Assembly (NCBI GenBank): GCA_027064785.1
Contig: JAMOPE010000444.1
Location: forward strand, 1 to 5,565
Direction of reading: 5' to 3'
Source: Geobacteraceae bacterium
GTDB taxonomy: Bacteria > Desulfobacterota > Desulfuromonadia > Desulfuromonadales > Geopsychrobacteraceae
Length of the DNA: 5,565 nucleotides
Shown: positions 1 through 5,314 of the stretch, piece after piece
Position numbering within the stretch: position 1 is the stretch's first letter
Layout of the letters: every line of letters begins with the position of its first letter
Made by a program: the position numbers and the translations under genes
Notes under the pieces: generated by a model
Database searches by the model: none
What the model saw: only the letters and a program-made list of their open reading frames with translations
What the model was told of the DNA's origin: nothing

Positions 1-807
1 AGGCACAATACTGGGATTGGTAGTATCTGAGAGGAGGCAGCTACCACTGCTAGCAGTCCCGTCATTCCGTATACCAACTATCAAATCATAGCTGCCGATA
101 ACAGAAGAGGCATCTACTGCAGTGATTATAAGGTCTGGTTGCTCTTGAGGACCCGTATTACACGTACCGTCATACCAATACCCACCATTGGAAGAACAAT
201 TTGCGCCATCACAAAGGCTCAGATGACTGGAATCACAAACGGCACCCGGTGTCGTCGGTATCTCAGGGGTCGTATTCTGAGCAATCTCCTGGCCAGAAAT
301 CTGTGGCATCTCTTCAACCCACTCCGGCAAGCTACCACCGAACAGGGGATTTCCCGCCAACTCAATCAGCAAATAATCACCATCAACTTCGTCAAACAGA
401 AAACGAGAGAAGCCTGTCGTGGTCAACTGTTGCCCATCGTCAAGATTCTCGTAACGTTTCTCCCAGCGGACATAGAGAAACTGCTTGATGTGGTCAGGGA
501 CAATGCGGTCAATCCAGTAATCGACCTGACGGATTTCGTAGTTGCGGAAGTCACTGTAAAGGGCATCGGTAAAAGTCATGTAGTCCTGGCGGAAACGGTC
601 GTCAGAAACCCGATCGAGAAAACCTTGAGCATCTTCGTCCTCGTAAGCAGCCATCAGCTCTTTAAAAGTCTTTTCAACCTGTGTCGCACGGGTTTTGTCT
701 TTGACGATCAGTTCACGATCATAACTGCTGTCGCAAAAAGCGGGCGTCGTAAATAGACACACACAAATAAGCACTAAGCACCATTTCACACCGCTGTTTA
801 ATTTCAT
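1..807 (-). CDS. Exported protein with NTF2-like domain, Cys-rich GGYWY motif and CARDB-like start (3' end outside window)
   Basis: The minus frame is open for 269 codons from the ATG at 807 to the window edge, with no stop, so the C-terminus is missing. The start is set by AGGAG at 814-818, six bases before the ATG. Residues 1-25 form a Sec signal peptide: Lys-containing n-region, hydrophobic core from about 9 to 20, cleavage near TPAFC/DSS. Residues about 43-155 resemble an NTF2/SnoaL-like alpha+beta fold: an opening helix with FKELMAAYEDED, then alternating aromatic-rich strands ending in DGDYLLIEL. Residues 191-216 carry four cysteines (191, 199, 204, 216) around GGYWYDG, a signature I associate with secreted proteins of Desulfuromonas/Geobacter relatives. 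From about 223, PDLIITAVDAS followed by GIRNDGTASSG looks like the first strands of a CARDB (cell-adhesion-related) Ig-like domain. I infer a periplasmic or surface protein. The ligand is unknown and no enzyme motif is visible. It is transcribed divergently from the 1186 gene. Confidence 0.85.
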   Translation of the reverse strand, partial: MKLNSGVKWCLVLICVCLFTTPAFCDSSYDRELIVKDKTRATQVEKTFKELMAAYEDEDAQGFLDRVSDDRFRQDYMTFTDALYSDFRNYEIRQVDYWIDRIVPDHIKQFLYVRWEKRYENLDDGQQLTTTGFSRFLFDEVDGDYLLIELAGNPLFGGSLPEWVEEMPQISGQEIAQNTTPEIPTTPGAVCDSSHLSLCDGANCSSNGGYWYDGTCNTGPQEQPDLIITAVDASSVIGSYDLIVGIRNDGTASSGSCLLSDTTNPSIVP

Positions 808-813
808 AAAATA

Positions 814-818
814 CTCCT
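814..818 (-). promoter_or_regulatory. Ribosome binding site of the 807 gene
   Basis: AGGAG on the minus strand lies six bases upstream of the ATG at 807. This good Shine-Dalgarno match fixes the start of an exported protein whose stop codon lies outside the window. Confidence 0.8.
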
Positions 819-949
819 GTGTATAGACCAACATGGCAGATAAAAGATTAGAAAACCTACTGATATACAAGTAGAAATTGCACAAAAGCAGAAAAAACAA
901 AATAAGCAAAATCCAACAACATTAAATTAGTTCCATATATTCAGTGGAT

Positions 950-965
950 TGTGAAATTTATCACA
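950..965. promoter_or_regulatory. CRP-type operator, TGTGA-N6-TCACA
   Basis: The sequence TGTGAAATTTATCACA has both five-base half-sites of the enterobacterial CRP consensus exactly, with the canonical six-base spacer. The dyad centre is between 957 and 958. On the minus strand, AT-rich hexamers at 924-929 (TAATTT) or 921-926 (TTTAAT) could be a -10, giving a start near 914-917. That would put the dyad about 41 to 43 bases upstream, the usual place for an activator overlapping the -35. The natural target is therefore the 807 gene, with a leader of roughly 110 bases. For the 1186 gene it would lie about 150 bases upstream. Which CRP/FNR-family protein binds here cannot be told from this window. 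Confidence 0.6.
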
Positions 966-1048
966 CATCCAAGATATTGCAACAATAAATCTATCTAATT
1001 AAAGCATCGGCGAGATTCAGCATAATAACGAACATGTGAATATTCCCG

Positions 1049-1086
1049 ATTAAAACCTTTTTGATTCAAGTCAAAAAGGTTTTAAT
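1049..1086. promoter_or_regulatory. Perfect 16-bp inverted repeat with FNR-like core
   Basis: The left arm at 1049-1064 and the right arm at 1071-1086 are exact reverse complements, separated by six bases (TTCAAG). Nested at the centre is TTGAT-TCAA-GTCAA (1061-1074), nine of ten matches to the FNR consensus TTGAT-N4-ATCAA. The symmetry centre lies between 1067 and 1068. With the -10 at 1097-1102 and a start near 1109, this falls at about -41.5, the classic class II activator position of the CRP/FNR family. I infer an FNR/HcpR-like operator controlling the 1186 gene, perhaps in response to oxygen or nitrogen oxides. It is unlikely to be a terminator: it lies between divergent genes, and its stem is poor in GC. 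Confidence 0.6.
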
Positions 1087-1092
1087 AACACT

Positions 1093-1102
1093 GTGCTATC
1101 TT
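1093..1102 (+). promoter_or_regulatory. Extended -10 promoter element for the 1186 gene
   Basis: TGTGCTATCTT includes a -10-like hexamer, TATCTT, at 1097-1102, with an upstream TG. No good -35 hexamer exists 16-18 bases upstream; that space is occupied by the inverted repeat at 1049-1086, as expected for an activator-dependent promoter. The predicted start is near 1109, giving a leader of about 77 bases. The 15 bases at 1091-1105 recur exactly at 2686-2700, before the SHOCT gene, which supports a shared promoter element. Confidence 0.5.
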
Positions 1103-1185
1103 TATTTTCATATTTCGGGACATTGCATTCACCATGGTGAGAATCAAGAAAATTAAGTTCATCGCACAGAGAAAGTTCACAAATA

Positions 1186-1830
1186 ATGAGAATAAAAATT
1201 CTACTATTCCTCCTGCTCATCCCGGTTCTAGTGTCAGCAGAATCGACCATCAACTGCCACTGTTTTCAGGATCGCAGTTTTGACCACGCCAATACGGCAG
1301 CAGCAGATCCCTATTTTCTGGCAACAACCCAGAATTCATTTCTGTCACACGTGTATGGCATTGAAAAACGTACCATCGTCAAAGCCAAAATGACCGGAAC
1401 AGACGGAAATCATCTATGGATCCTTTTCGATGTGGCCAGACGTAGTCAACGAGACACTCGCCAGATTGAGTCACTTTATGCTCAGTCAGGAAACTGGCCC
1501 ATGACACTTAAGCTGTTGCAATTGTCCGACAAACAGCTGGATGAAACATACCAAAAACTCAGCAAAAATCCGGAAGCTCTCGCTGATCACATTGTCGACT
1601 TGCATCTGACGACATATTTTGATGTTTCCCCGGAAGAACTAACGGCATGGCACACGTTGGGGATGTCTCGCAAGGAACTGATTCTGGCTATTTTGTTGGG
1701 AGACCCGGAGAAAGTGTATAATCAAGTCCAACAAGGGAAGAAGACCTGGGGGGAGTTGCTTTATGCGCAGGGATTACTGGACGGCACAGCAATTGCTCAG
1801 AGGTTAAAAGAAAAAATGGCTCAGGGATAA
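1186..1830 (+). CDS. Exported protein of unknown function (214 aa)
   Basis: A complete frame from ATG to TAA. Residues 1-18 form a typical Sec signal peptide (MRIK, then a Leu-rich core, cleavage at VSA/ES), so the mature protein is probably periplasmic. Mature residues begin STINCHCFQDRSFD, with a Cys-x-Cys pair at 24 and 26 that could form a disulfide or bind a metal or cofactor; there is no CxxCH haem motif. The rest is mostly helical. Residues about 148-205 contain two helix-turn segments (LGMSRKELILAILLG, then GKKTWGELLYAQGL), reminiscent of the 'sGksWgei' segments seen in assorted uncharacterised exported bacterial proteins. I do not recognise a named family or an activity. The ribosome binding site is weak (GAGAAAG near 1168), and no in-frame start lies further upstream. 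It is probably monocistronic under the FNR-like operator and extended -10 upstream, and it ends by overlapping the convergent kinase gene by 10 bp. Confidence 0.85.
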   Translation: MRIKILLFLLLIPVLVSAESTINCHCFQDRSFDHANTAAADPYFLATTQNSFLSHVYGIEKRTIVKAKMTGTDGNHLWILFDVARRSQRDTRQIESLYAQSGNWPMTLKLLQLSDKQLDETYQKLSKNPEALADHIVDLHLTTYFDVSPEELTAWHTLGMSRKELILAILLGDPEKVYNQVQQGKKTWGELLYAQGLLDGTAIAQRLKEKMAQG

Positions 1831-2564
1831 AGATTCTCTGCCGCAAAAAGAGCTGAACCGATAAGCCCGGCACGATTCTTCATATGTGCTGCAGTAAGTT
1901 CTGCCCGTGTGTTCAGTAATGGAAAAAACTGCTCTGCCTGCTCGCTGACTCCACCACCGATAATGATCAAATCTGGGGATAAAAGTCTTTCGATATAATG
2001 AAAAACACAATTTAAACGCTCCGCCCACTCCTGCCAACTCAGTGCATCGTTGATCCTTACAGCGGCAGAGGTATACTTTTCAACAGCCATCCCATTCACC
2101 ACCAGGTGGCCAAGTTCAAGATTTGGAAAAAGCCGCTCATTATAAAACAGTGCCGAGCCAATCCCAGTTCCCAAAGTCAACATCAGAACAGAACCGGCCC
2201 GCCCCTGGCCGGTACCAAATTTCATTTCCGCCAAACCAGCAGCATCCGCATCATTAAGGACAACACAATAGCAACCGGTCGCCGTTTGCAAAAGTGATGG
2301 GATATCGCAATCAATCCAACTGGAGTCAATATTTGCTGCAGTGATCGCCACCCCATCACGAATGACGGCAGGAAAACCGCAGCCAACCACACCATTCCAG
2401 CGTAGAAGAGTAACGAGTGCATTAATTGATTCCGCAACAGCCTGCGGAGTCGCCGGACGTGGGGTCTCAATTTGCAGAAAATCAGATTCGAGCTGACCGG
2501 TTGCAACGTCAACGATCGCTGCCTTGATTGTGCTACCTCCGATATCAATCCCAAGAACATCCAT
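1821..2564 (-). CDS. ppgK: ROK-family kinase, probable polyphosphate glucokinase
   Basis: The product is a 247-residue cytoplasmic kinase of the ROK (ASKHA) superfamily. By resemblance to polyphosphate glucokinases it would phosphorylate glucose to glucose 6-phosphate using polyphosphate (often also ATP). Visible motifs are the phosphate-1 loop DIGGSTIKAA (7-16); LNDADAAGLAEMKFG (103-117), with the likely catalytic base Asp105; the phosphate-2 loop LTLGTGIGSALF (129-140); ELGHL (150-154), the ROK ExGH sugar-contacting motif; LSWQEWAERLN (175-185) and SPDLIIIGGGVS (196-207), both typical of the PpgK branch; and a closing GLIGSALFAAE. The zinc-binding cysteine cluster of many ROK proteins is absent, as usual for PpgK. 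Length fits the family. The frame stays open upstream to an ATG at 2630, but the family N-terminus and AGGAG at 2572-2576 select 2564. It is divergent from the SHOCT gene and ends 10 bp inside the convergent 1186 gene. Substrate and phosphoryl donor are inferred from family only; a fructokinase or ATP-glucokinase is the alternative. Confidence 0.88.
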   Translation of the reverse strand: MDVLGIDIGGSTIKAAIVDVATGQLESDFLQIETPRPATPQAVAESINALVTLLRWNGVVGCGFPAVIRDGVAITAANIDSSWIDCDIPSLLQTATGCYCVVLNDADAAGLAEMKFGTGQGRAGSVLMLTLGTGIGSALFYNERLFPNLELGHLVVNGMAVEKYTSAAVRINDALSWQEWAERLNCVFHYIERLLSPDLIIIGGGVSEQAEQFFPLLNTRAELTAAHMKNRAGLIGSALFAAENLYP

Positions 2565-2571
2565 CGCCACA

Positions 2572-2576
2572 CTCCT
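2572..2576 (-). promoter_or_regulatory. Ribosome binding site choosing the kinase start
   Basis: AGGAG on the minus strand lies seven bases before the ATG at 2564. The alternative ATG at 2630 would add 22 residues (MLYPRRLLLQ...) before the conserved MDVLGIDIGG start and has no comparable site, so 2564 is preferred. A weak possible -10 (TACAAT, minus strand, 2600-2605) lies just upstream without a clear -35. Confidence 0.75.
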
Positions 2577-2687
2577 ATAAACAATTGAGGAAGTATTTAA
2601 TTGTAACAGAAGACGACGTGGATAGAGCACTATTTCAGAGAATAATTGCTCGGAATTTACGGATATATTTTATCATTTTAAACGGCT

Positions 2688-2697
2688 GTGCTATCTT
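2688..2697 (+). promoter_or_regulatory. Extended -10 promoter element for the SHOCT gene
   Basis: TGTGCTATCTT, with TATCTT at 2692-2697, repeats the element before the 1186 gene; 15 bases are identical (2686-2700 versus 1091-1105). A start near 2704 would leave a leader of about 26 bases. The -35 position (about 2669-2674, TTTATC) is poor, and there is no inverted repeat here like the one before the 1186 gene. Promoter activity is therefore inferred only from the extended -10 and its conservation. Confidence 0.45.
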
Positions 2698-2729
2698 TAT
2701 CTTTTAACCTTACAATCCGAAGTTAAGAC

Positions 2730-3212
2730 ATGATGAAAATAAATGATGAACAAAATAAAAGTTTTTTCAGTGGCGTTGTCCTTGGCTACCTGGTTCTTAT
2801 TCTCCACATTCTGTTGATGATCGTACTGGGGTTCACCGTTGTTCTGATCAAGGGAATCTACGATTTCCGCTGGCTGATCTTTGTTGCAGGAATCGCCCTC
2901 ATCGCTGGATCAGCCTTCTACTTTTACCGCTATTTTCAAGAGCACAAACGCCGCATCAGTGATCTCATGGCTGACCCCGCATTTAACGACAGAACACTTG
3001 AGATCAGCTTAATGGGAGGAATGGCAACACTGAAGCTCGGGCACCGTGACGACAATATGAAACTGATCCAGGCCGACGATGGGACACAGGTCAAGCAGCT
3101 TGAAGCACCTCAATCGACCCAGCTGAAAGAGTTGTCAGAATTAACCCGAATGTTTGAGGATGAGTTGATTACCCGCGAGGAGTTTTTAAAACTGAAGAAA
3201 GATATTATTTAG
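2730..3212 (+). CDS. Two-helix membrane protein with C-terminal SHOCT domain
   Basis: A complete 160-residue frame. The first two codons are both ATG, so initiation could be at 2730 or 2733; no strong Shine-Dalgarno is visible. Residues about 14-41 and 47-68 are hydrophobic membrane spans joined by a very short loop (KGIYDFRW), leaving a long cytoplasmic tail that starts [10 protein letters not shown] by the positive-inside rule. Residues 85-115 ([19 protein letters not shown]) form a polar, probably beta-rich segment. Residues 132-160 ([29 protein letters not shown]) match the SHOCT (short C-terminal) domain, an oligomerisation or protein-interaction module attached to many unrelated proteins. 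Function is unknown. The stop codon is followed nine bases later by the remains of the DUF853 ATPase gene, so the two may once have formed an operon. Confidence 0.85.
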   Translation: MMKINDEQNKSFFSGVVLGYLVLILHILLMIVLGFTVVLIKGIYDFRWLIFVAGIALIAGSAFYFYRYFQEHKRRISDLMADPAFNDRTLEISLMGGMATLKLGHRDDNMKLIQADDGTQVKQLEAPQSTQLKELSELTRMFEDELITREEFLKLKKDII

Positions 3213-3220
3213 GGGGACTT

Positions 3221-3689
3221 ACGCCGCAATCTACCATTAATCTGGGAGCCGATCAGGGTCGGTTTATCCAGCAACTGGGTCAAATGAGCAACCGACATGG
3301 GTTGATTGCCGGGGCTACTGGCACTGGAAAAACGGTTACATTGCAGGTTCTTGCTGAAGGCTTTTCCAAACTGGGTGTCCCGGTTTTTGCCACTGGCATC
3401 AAAGCTGCCGCCGATTCATTCCGCAGCAACCCGGCATTCGATACACAGAAAGTCGTAACCCAACTCGGAACCGGAGAAGCATTGGTGTCTGTTCTTGACG
3501 GAAAAGTGGCACTACCCCGTTGAACAGGTTCTGATCTCTCCTCCTGAAAGCCAGATCGATCCAATTGACTTGCAACATTGATCCAGCGTTCCCCAATTGG
3601 AAACCGCTACAATCAACCGGTCGATCGGCAGTCAACTTGGAAGACAGATTATCCGTGGAGTGCTTGGCTCATTTTTCGGTAGAAAGTAG
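3221..3689 (+). pseudogene. Degraded YjgR/DUF853 HerA-like ATPase gene
   Basis: Three blocks match different parts of the roughly 500-residue YjgR (DUF853, HerA/FtsK-like P-loop ATPase) family in the right order. Block 1 (3221-3392) reads [11 protein letters not shown], then [20 protein letters not shown] with an intact Walker A, then LGVPVFAT. Block 2 (about 3396-3578) reads [30 protein letters not shown] and, after a frame change, [13 protein letters not shown]. Block 3 (about 3594-3689) reads INRSIGSQLGRQIIRGVLGS, then FFGRK and TAG, the family C-terminus. Blocks 1 and 2 are fused at about 3392-3404, which removes roughly 300 residues including Walker B. A +1 shift, probably an extra C in the CCCC run at 3515-3518, truncates the first frame at 3521-3523. 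An in-frame TGA lies at 3579-3581, and a second deletion of several dozen residues is likely between blocks 2 and 3. The original start probably was at 3221 (now ACG) after GGGGG at 3212-3216. It cannot encode an active ATPase. Residue-level comparison is from memory of the family. Confidence 0.85.
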
Positions 3690-3727
3690 AAATCGGGGTA
3701 GGAAATAGGATGAACGGGACAGAACAC

Positions 3728-3757
3728 CAGGAGGGCTGACGTCAGTCAGCTCTCCTG
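3728..3757. terminator. Hairpin between converging units, probable terminator
   Basis: A 13-bp stem (3728-3740 with 3745-3757, one G-T wobble) encloses a GTCA tetraloop, and the stem is GC-rich. It lies 19 bases beyond the tctA stop codon and 38 bases beyond the pseudogene end, in the only gap between converging units. On the plus strand it is followed by ATAATTTTC, a weak T-tract; on the minus strand no T-tract follows. It could stop transcription from both sides, or serve as a 3'-end-stabilising hairpin for the tct messenger. Confidence 0.55.
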
Positions 3758-3775
3758 ATAATTTTCAGGCTGAAG

Positions 3776-5314
3776 TTATCCGGCGACAGCCGAGTTATTT
3801 TCATTCGTTCTCGATTTCGTAAAGGATCTGAACATCGGAAAGAACAGGATAAAGAGTGTCGTAAGATTAATTCCCAGCGTCAGCGGCCGCTGCCACATAA
3901 AACTGAGAGAATCATCATAAATCATCAGTGCTCGACGCAGATTATCTTCCATCAGCCCACCGAGGATAAACCCGAGCAACAGCGGAGCCATAGGGAAATT
4001 CATCAGCCGCAAAGCCATTGCGGCCAAACAGAAAAATACCATCATCAGGATATCAAAATCGTTGAAAGTGACCAGATAAACTCCCATCAAAGAGAAGAAC
4101 AGAATCATCGGCACCATAAAGTTCCGCGGGATAGCCAACAGTTTTGCAAAATAGGGAATTAAGGGTAAATTTAACACCAGCAGAAAAATGTTACCCAGAT
4201 ACATTGACATGATGATTCCCCAGAACACTTCTGGGCTGTCGGTAAACATCCTTGGGCCGGGTTCAATTCCATAAGCAATCAAAGCACCCAGCATGACTGC
4301 CGTAGTCCCGGAACCGGGGATTCCTAGGCAGAGTAACGGCACAAATGAGCCAGAACTGGCGGCATTATTACCGGTTTCCGGTGCGGCTAGACCACGCAGG
4401 CTCCCTTTACCAAATTTGGCCTGTTCTTCCGGTGGAGCCAAATTACGTTCCATTCCATAGGCCATAAAAGAGCCCAGTGTTGCCCCGGCACCGGGGAGAA
4501 CTCCGATAAAAAAACCAAGGATGGAGGACCGGGCAATTGTTGGGGCAATCAGTTTAAACTCTTTCTTGGTCACTTTCAGGCTTTTAAAACCTATCATTTT
4601 CGGTTTTAAACTGTCGGATGAAGCATCTCGATTTAAAATGATCGAAAGAGCTTCGGTGAGTGCAAAAGTTGCCATTGCCAACATCAGAAATTCAATTCCA
4701 TCCAGCAATTCCAGTGAACCGAAGGTAAATCGCTGCACTCCGGACGTCTGGTCTGTCCCGACAGTTGCCAGCATCAACCCCAGCACCACCATCAGCAATG
4801 CTTTGAGCACCCCACCCCGCCCGGCAAATGCCGAAACTGCCGTCAAACCGAGAATCATCAGAGCAAAATAATCAGCGGATTGAAAACTTGTCGCCACACT
4901 GGCCAACATCGGCGCAAAAACCATCAACAGAATAACTGAAACAGTTCCTCCGGAAAAAGAGGAATATGCGGCAACCGCCAGAGCCTTACCCGGATAGCCC
5001 TGCCGGGCCAGTGGATAACCATCCAGCGCCGTTGCAACCGTCGCTGCCTCACCGGGTGCATTAATTAAGATGGAGGAAGTTGACCCACCAAAGATGGCAC
5101 CATAATAGACCCCGGCCAGCAGAACCATTCCGGTGGTCGGATCAAGCCCGTAGGTGACAGGAATCAAAAGGGCCACCGCAGTAATCGGTCCGAGACCCGG
5201 CAACATCCCGATTAAACTGCCCATGAAGCAGCCAAACAGAACCATTGCAATATTCACTGGAATCAACGTGGTACTGATTCCGGTCAGCATGCCACTCATC
5301 ATTCCATCCCACAT
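3776..5314 (-). CDS. tctA: Tripartite tricarboxylate transporter, large membrane subunit TctA
   Basis: The product is 512 residues, the usual length for TctA, and is an inner-membrane protein with about ten to twelve hydrophobic spans. It is the translocating subunit of a tripartite tricarboxylate transporter: a secondary, ion-driven carboxylate uptake system in which periplasmic TctC delivers the substrate and small TctB assists. The two characteristic half-repeats are present: GMLPGLGPITAVALLIPVTY (36-55) with GAIFGGSTSSILINAPGEAA (72-91), and GVLPGAGATLGSFMAYGMER (271-290) with APETGNNAASSGSFVPLLCL (311-330) followed by GIPGSGTTAVMLGALIAYG. ALDGYPLARQG (96-106) is another family signature. 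The tail is hydrophilic (TKSRTNENNSAVAG). The start is set by GGGAG at 5322-5326, and the ATG overlaps the TAA of tctB in TAATG, so the two are translationally coupled. The substrate (citrate, tartrate, other di- or tricarboxylates, or aromatics) cannot be read from TctA alone. Confidence 0.95.
   Translation of the reverse strand: MWDGMMSGMLTGISTTLIPVNIAMVLFGCFMGSLIGMLPGLGPITAVALLIPVTYGLDPTTGMVLLAGVYYGAIFGGSTSSILINAPGEAATVATALDGYPLARQGYPGKALAVAAYSSFSGGTVSVILLMVFAPMLASVATSFQSADYFALMILGLTAVSAFAGRGGVLKALLMVVLGLMLATVGTDQTSGVQRFTFGSLELLDGIEFLMLAMATFALTEALSIILNRDASSDSLKPKMIGFKSLKVTKKEFKLIAPTIARSSILGFFIGVLPGAGATLGSFMAYGMERNLAPPEEQAKFGKGSLRGLAAPETGNNAASSGSFVPLLCLGIPGSGTTAVMLGALIAYGIEPGPRMFTDSPEVFWGIIMSMYLGNIFLLVLNLPLIPYFAKLLAIPRNFMVPMILFFSLMGVYLVTFNDFDILMMVFFCLAAMALRLMNFPMAPLLLGFILGGLMEDNLRRALMIYDDSLSFMWQRPLTLGINLTTLFILFFPMFRSFTKSRTNENNSAVAG

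Larger units (their letters stand above)
808..1185. other. Divergent AT-rich intergenic region with operators
   Basis: These 378 bases separate two divergent genes for exported proteins. No open frame here has coding character. The region is clearly more AT-rich than the flanking genes. It contains a CRP-type dyad (950-965), a possible minus-strand -10 for the 807 gene (TAATTT or TTTAAT, within 921-929), a perfect inverted repeat with an FNR-like core (1049-1086) and an extended -10 for the 1186 gene (1093-1102). The remaining stretches, about 819-915 and 966-1048, show nothing I can name. Confidence 0.7.

Noticed and set aside
139..756. Long open frame on the plus strand, opposite the exported-protein gene
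   Set aside because: The minus strand here is open throughout, with a Sec signal peptide, a good AGGAG site and domain-like text. The plus frame gives compositionally odd text, no family resemblance and no ribosome binding site.
1049..1086. Rho-independent terminator
   Set aside because: It sits between two divergent genes with nothing to terminate, its stem is AT-rich, and it abuts an extended -10. An operator explains it better.
2222..2584. Second minus-strand open frame inside the kinase gene
   Set aside because: It overlaps the kinase in another frame. Only the kinase frame shows the ROK motifs in order.
3284..3523. A genuine 79-residue ATP-binding protein
   Set aside because: The text joins the P-loop region directly to a far-downstream segment of DUF853, and family sequence continues after the stop in another frame. 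This is a deletion and frameshift product, not an intact gene.
4521..4871. Plus-strand open frame of about 116 codons opposite tctA
   Set aside because: It lies entirely antisense to strongly conserved TctA coding sequence and has no recognisable family features.
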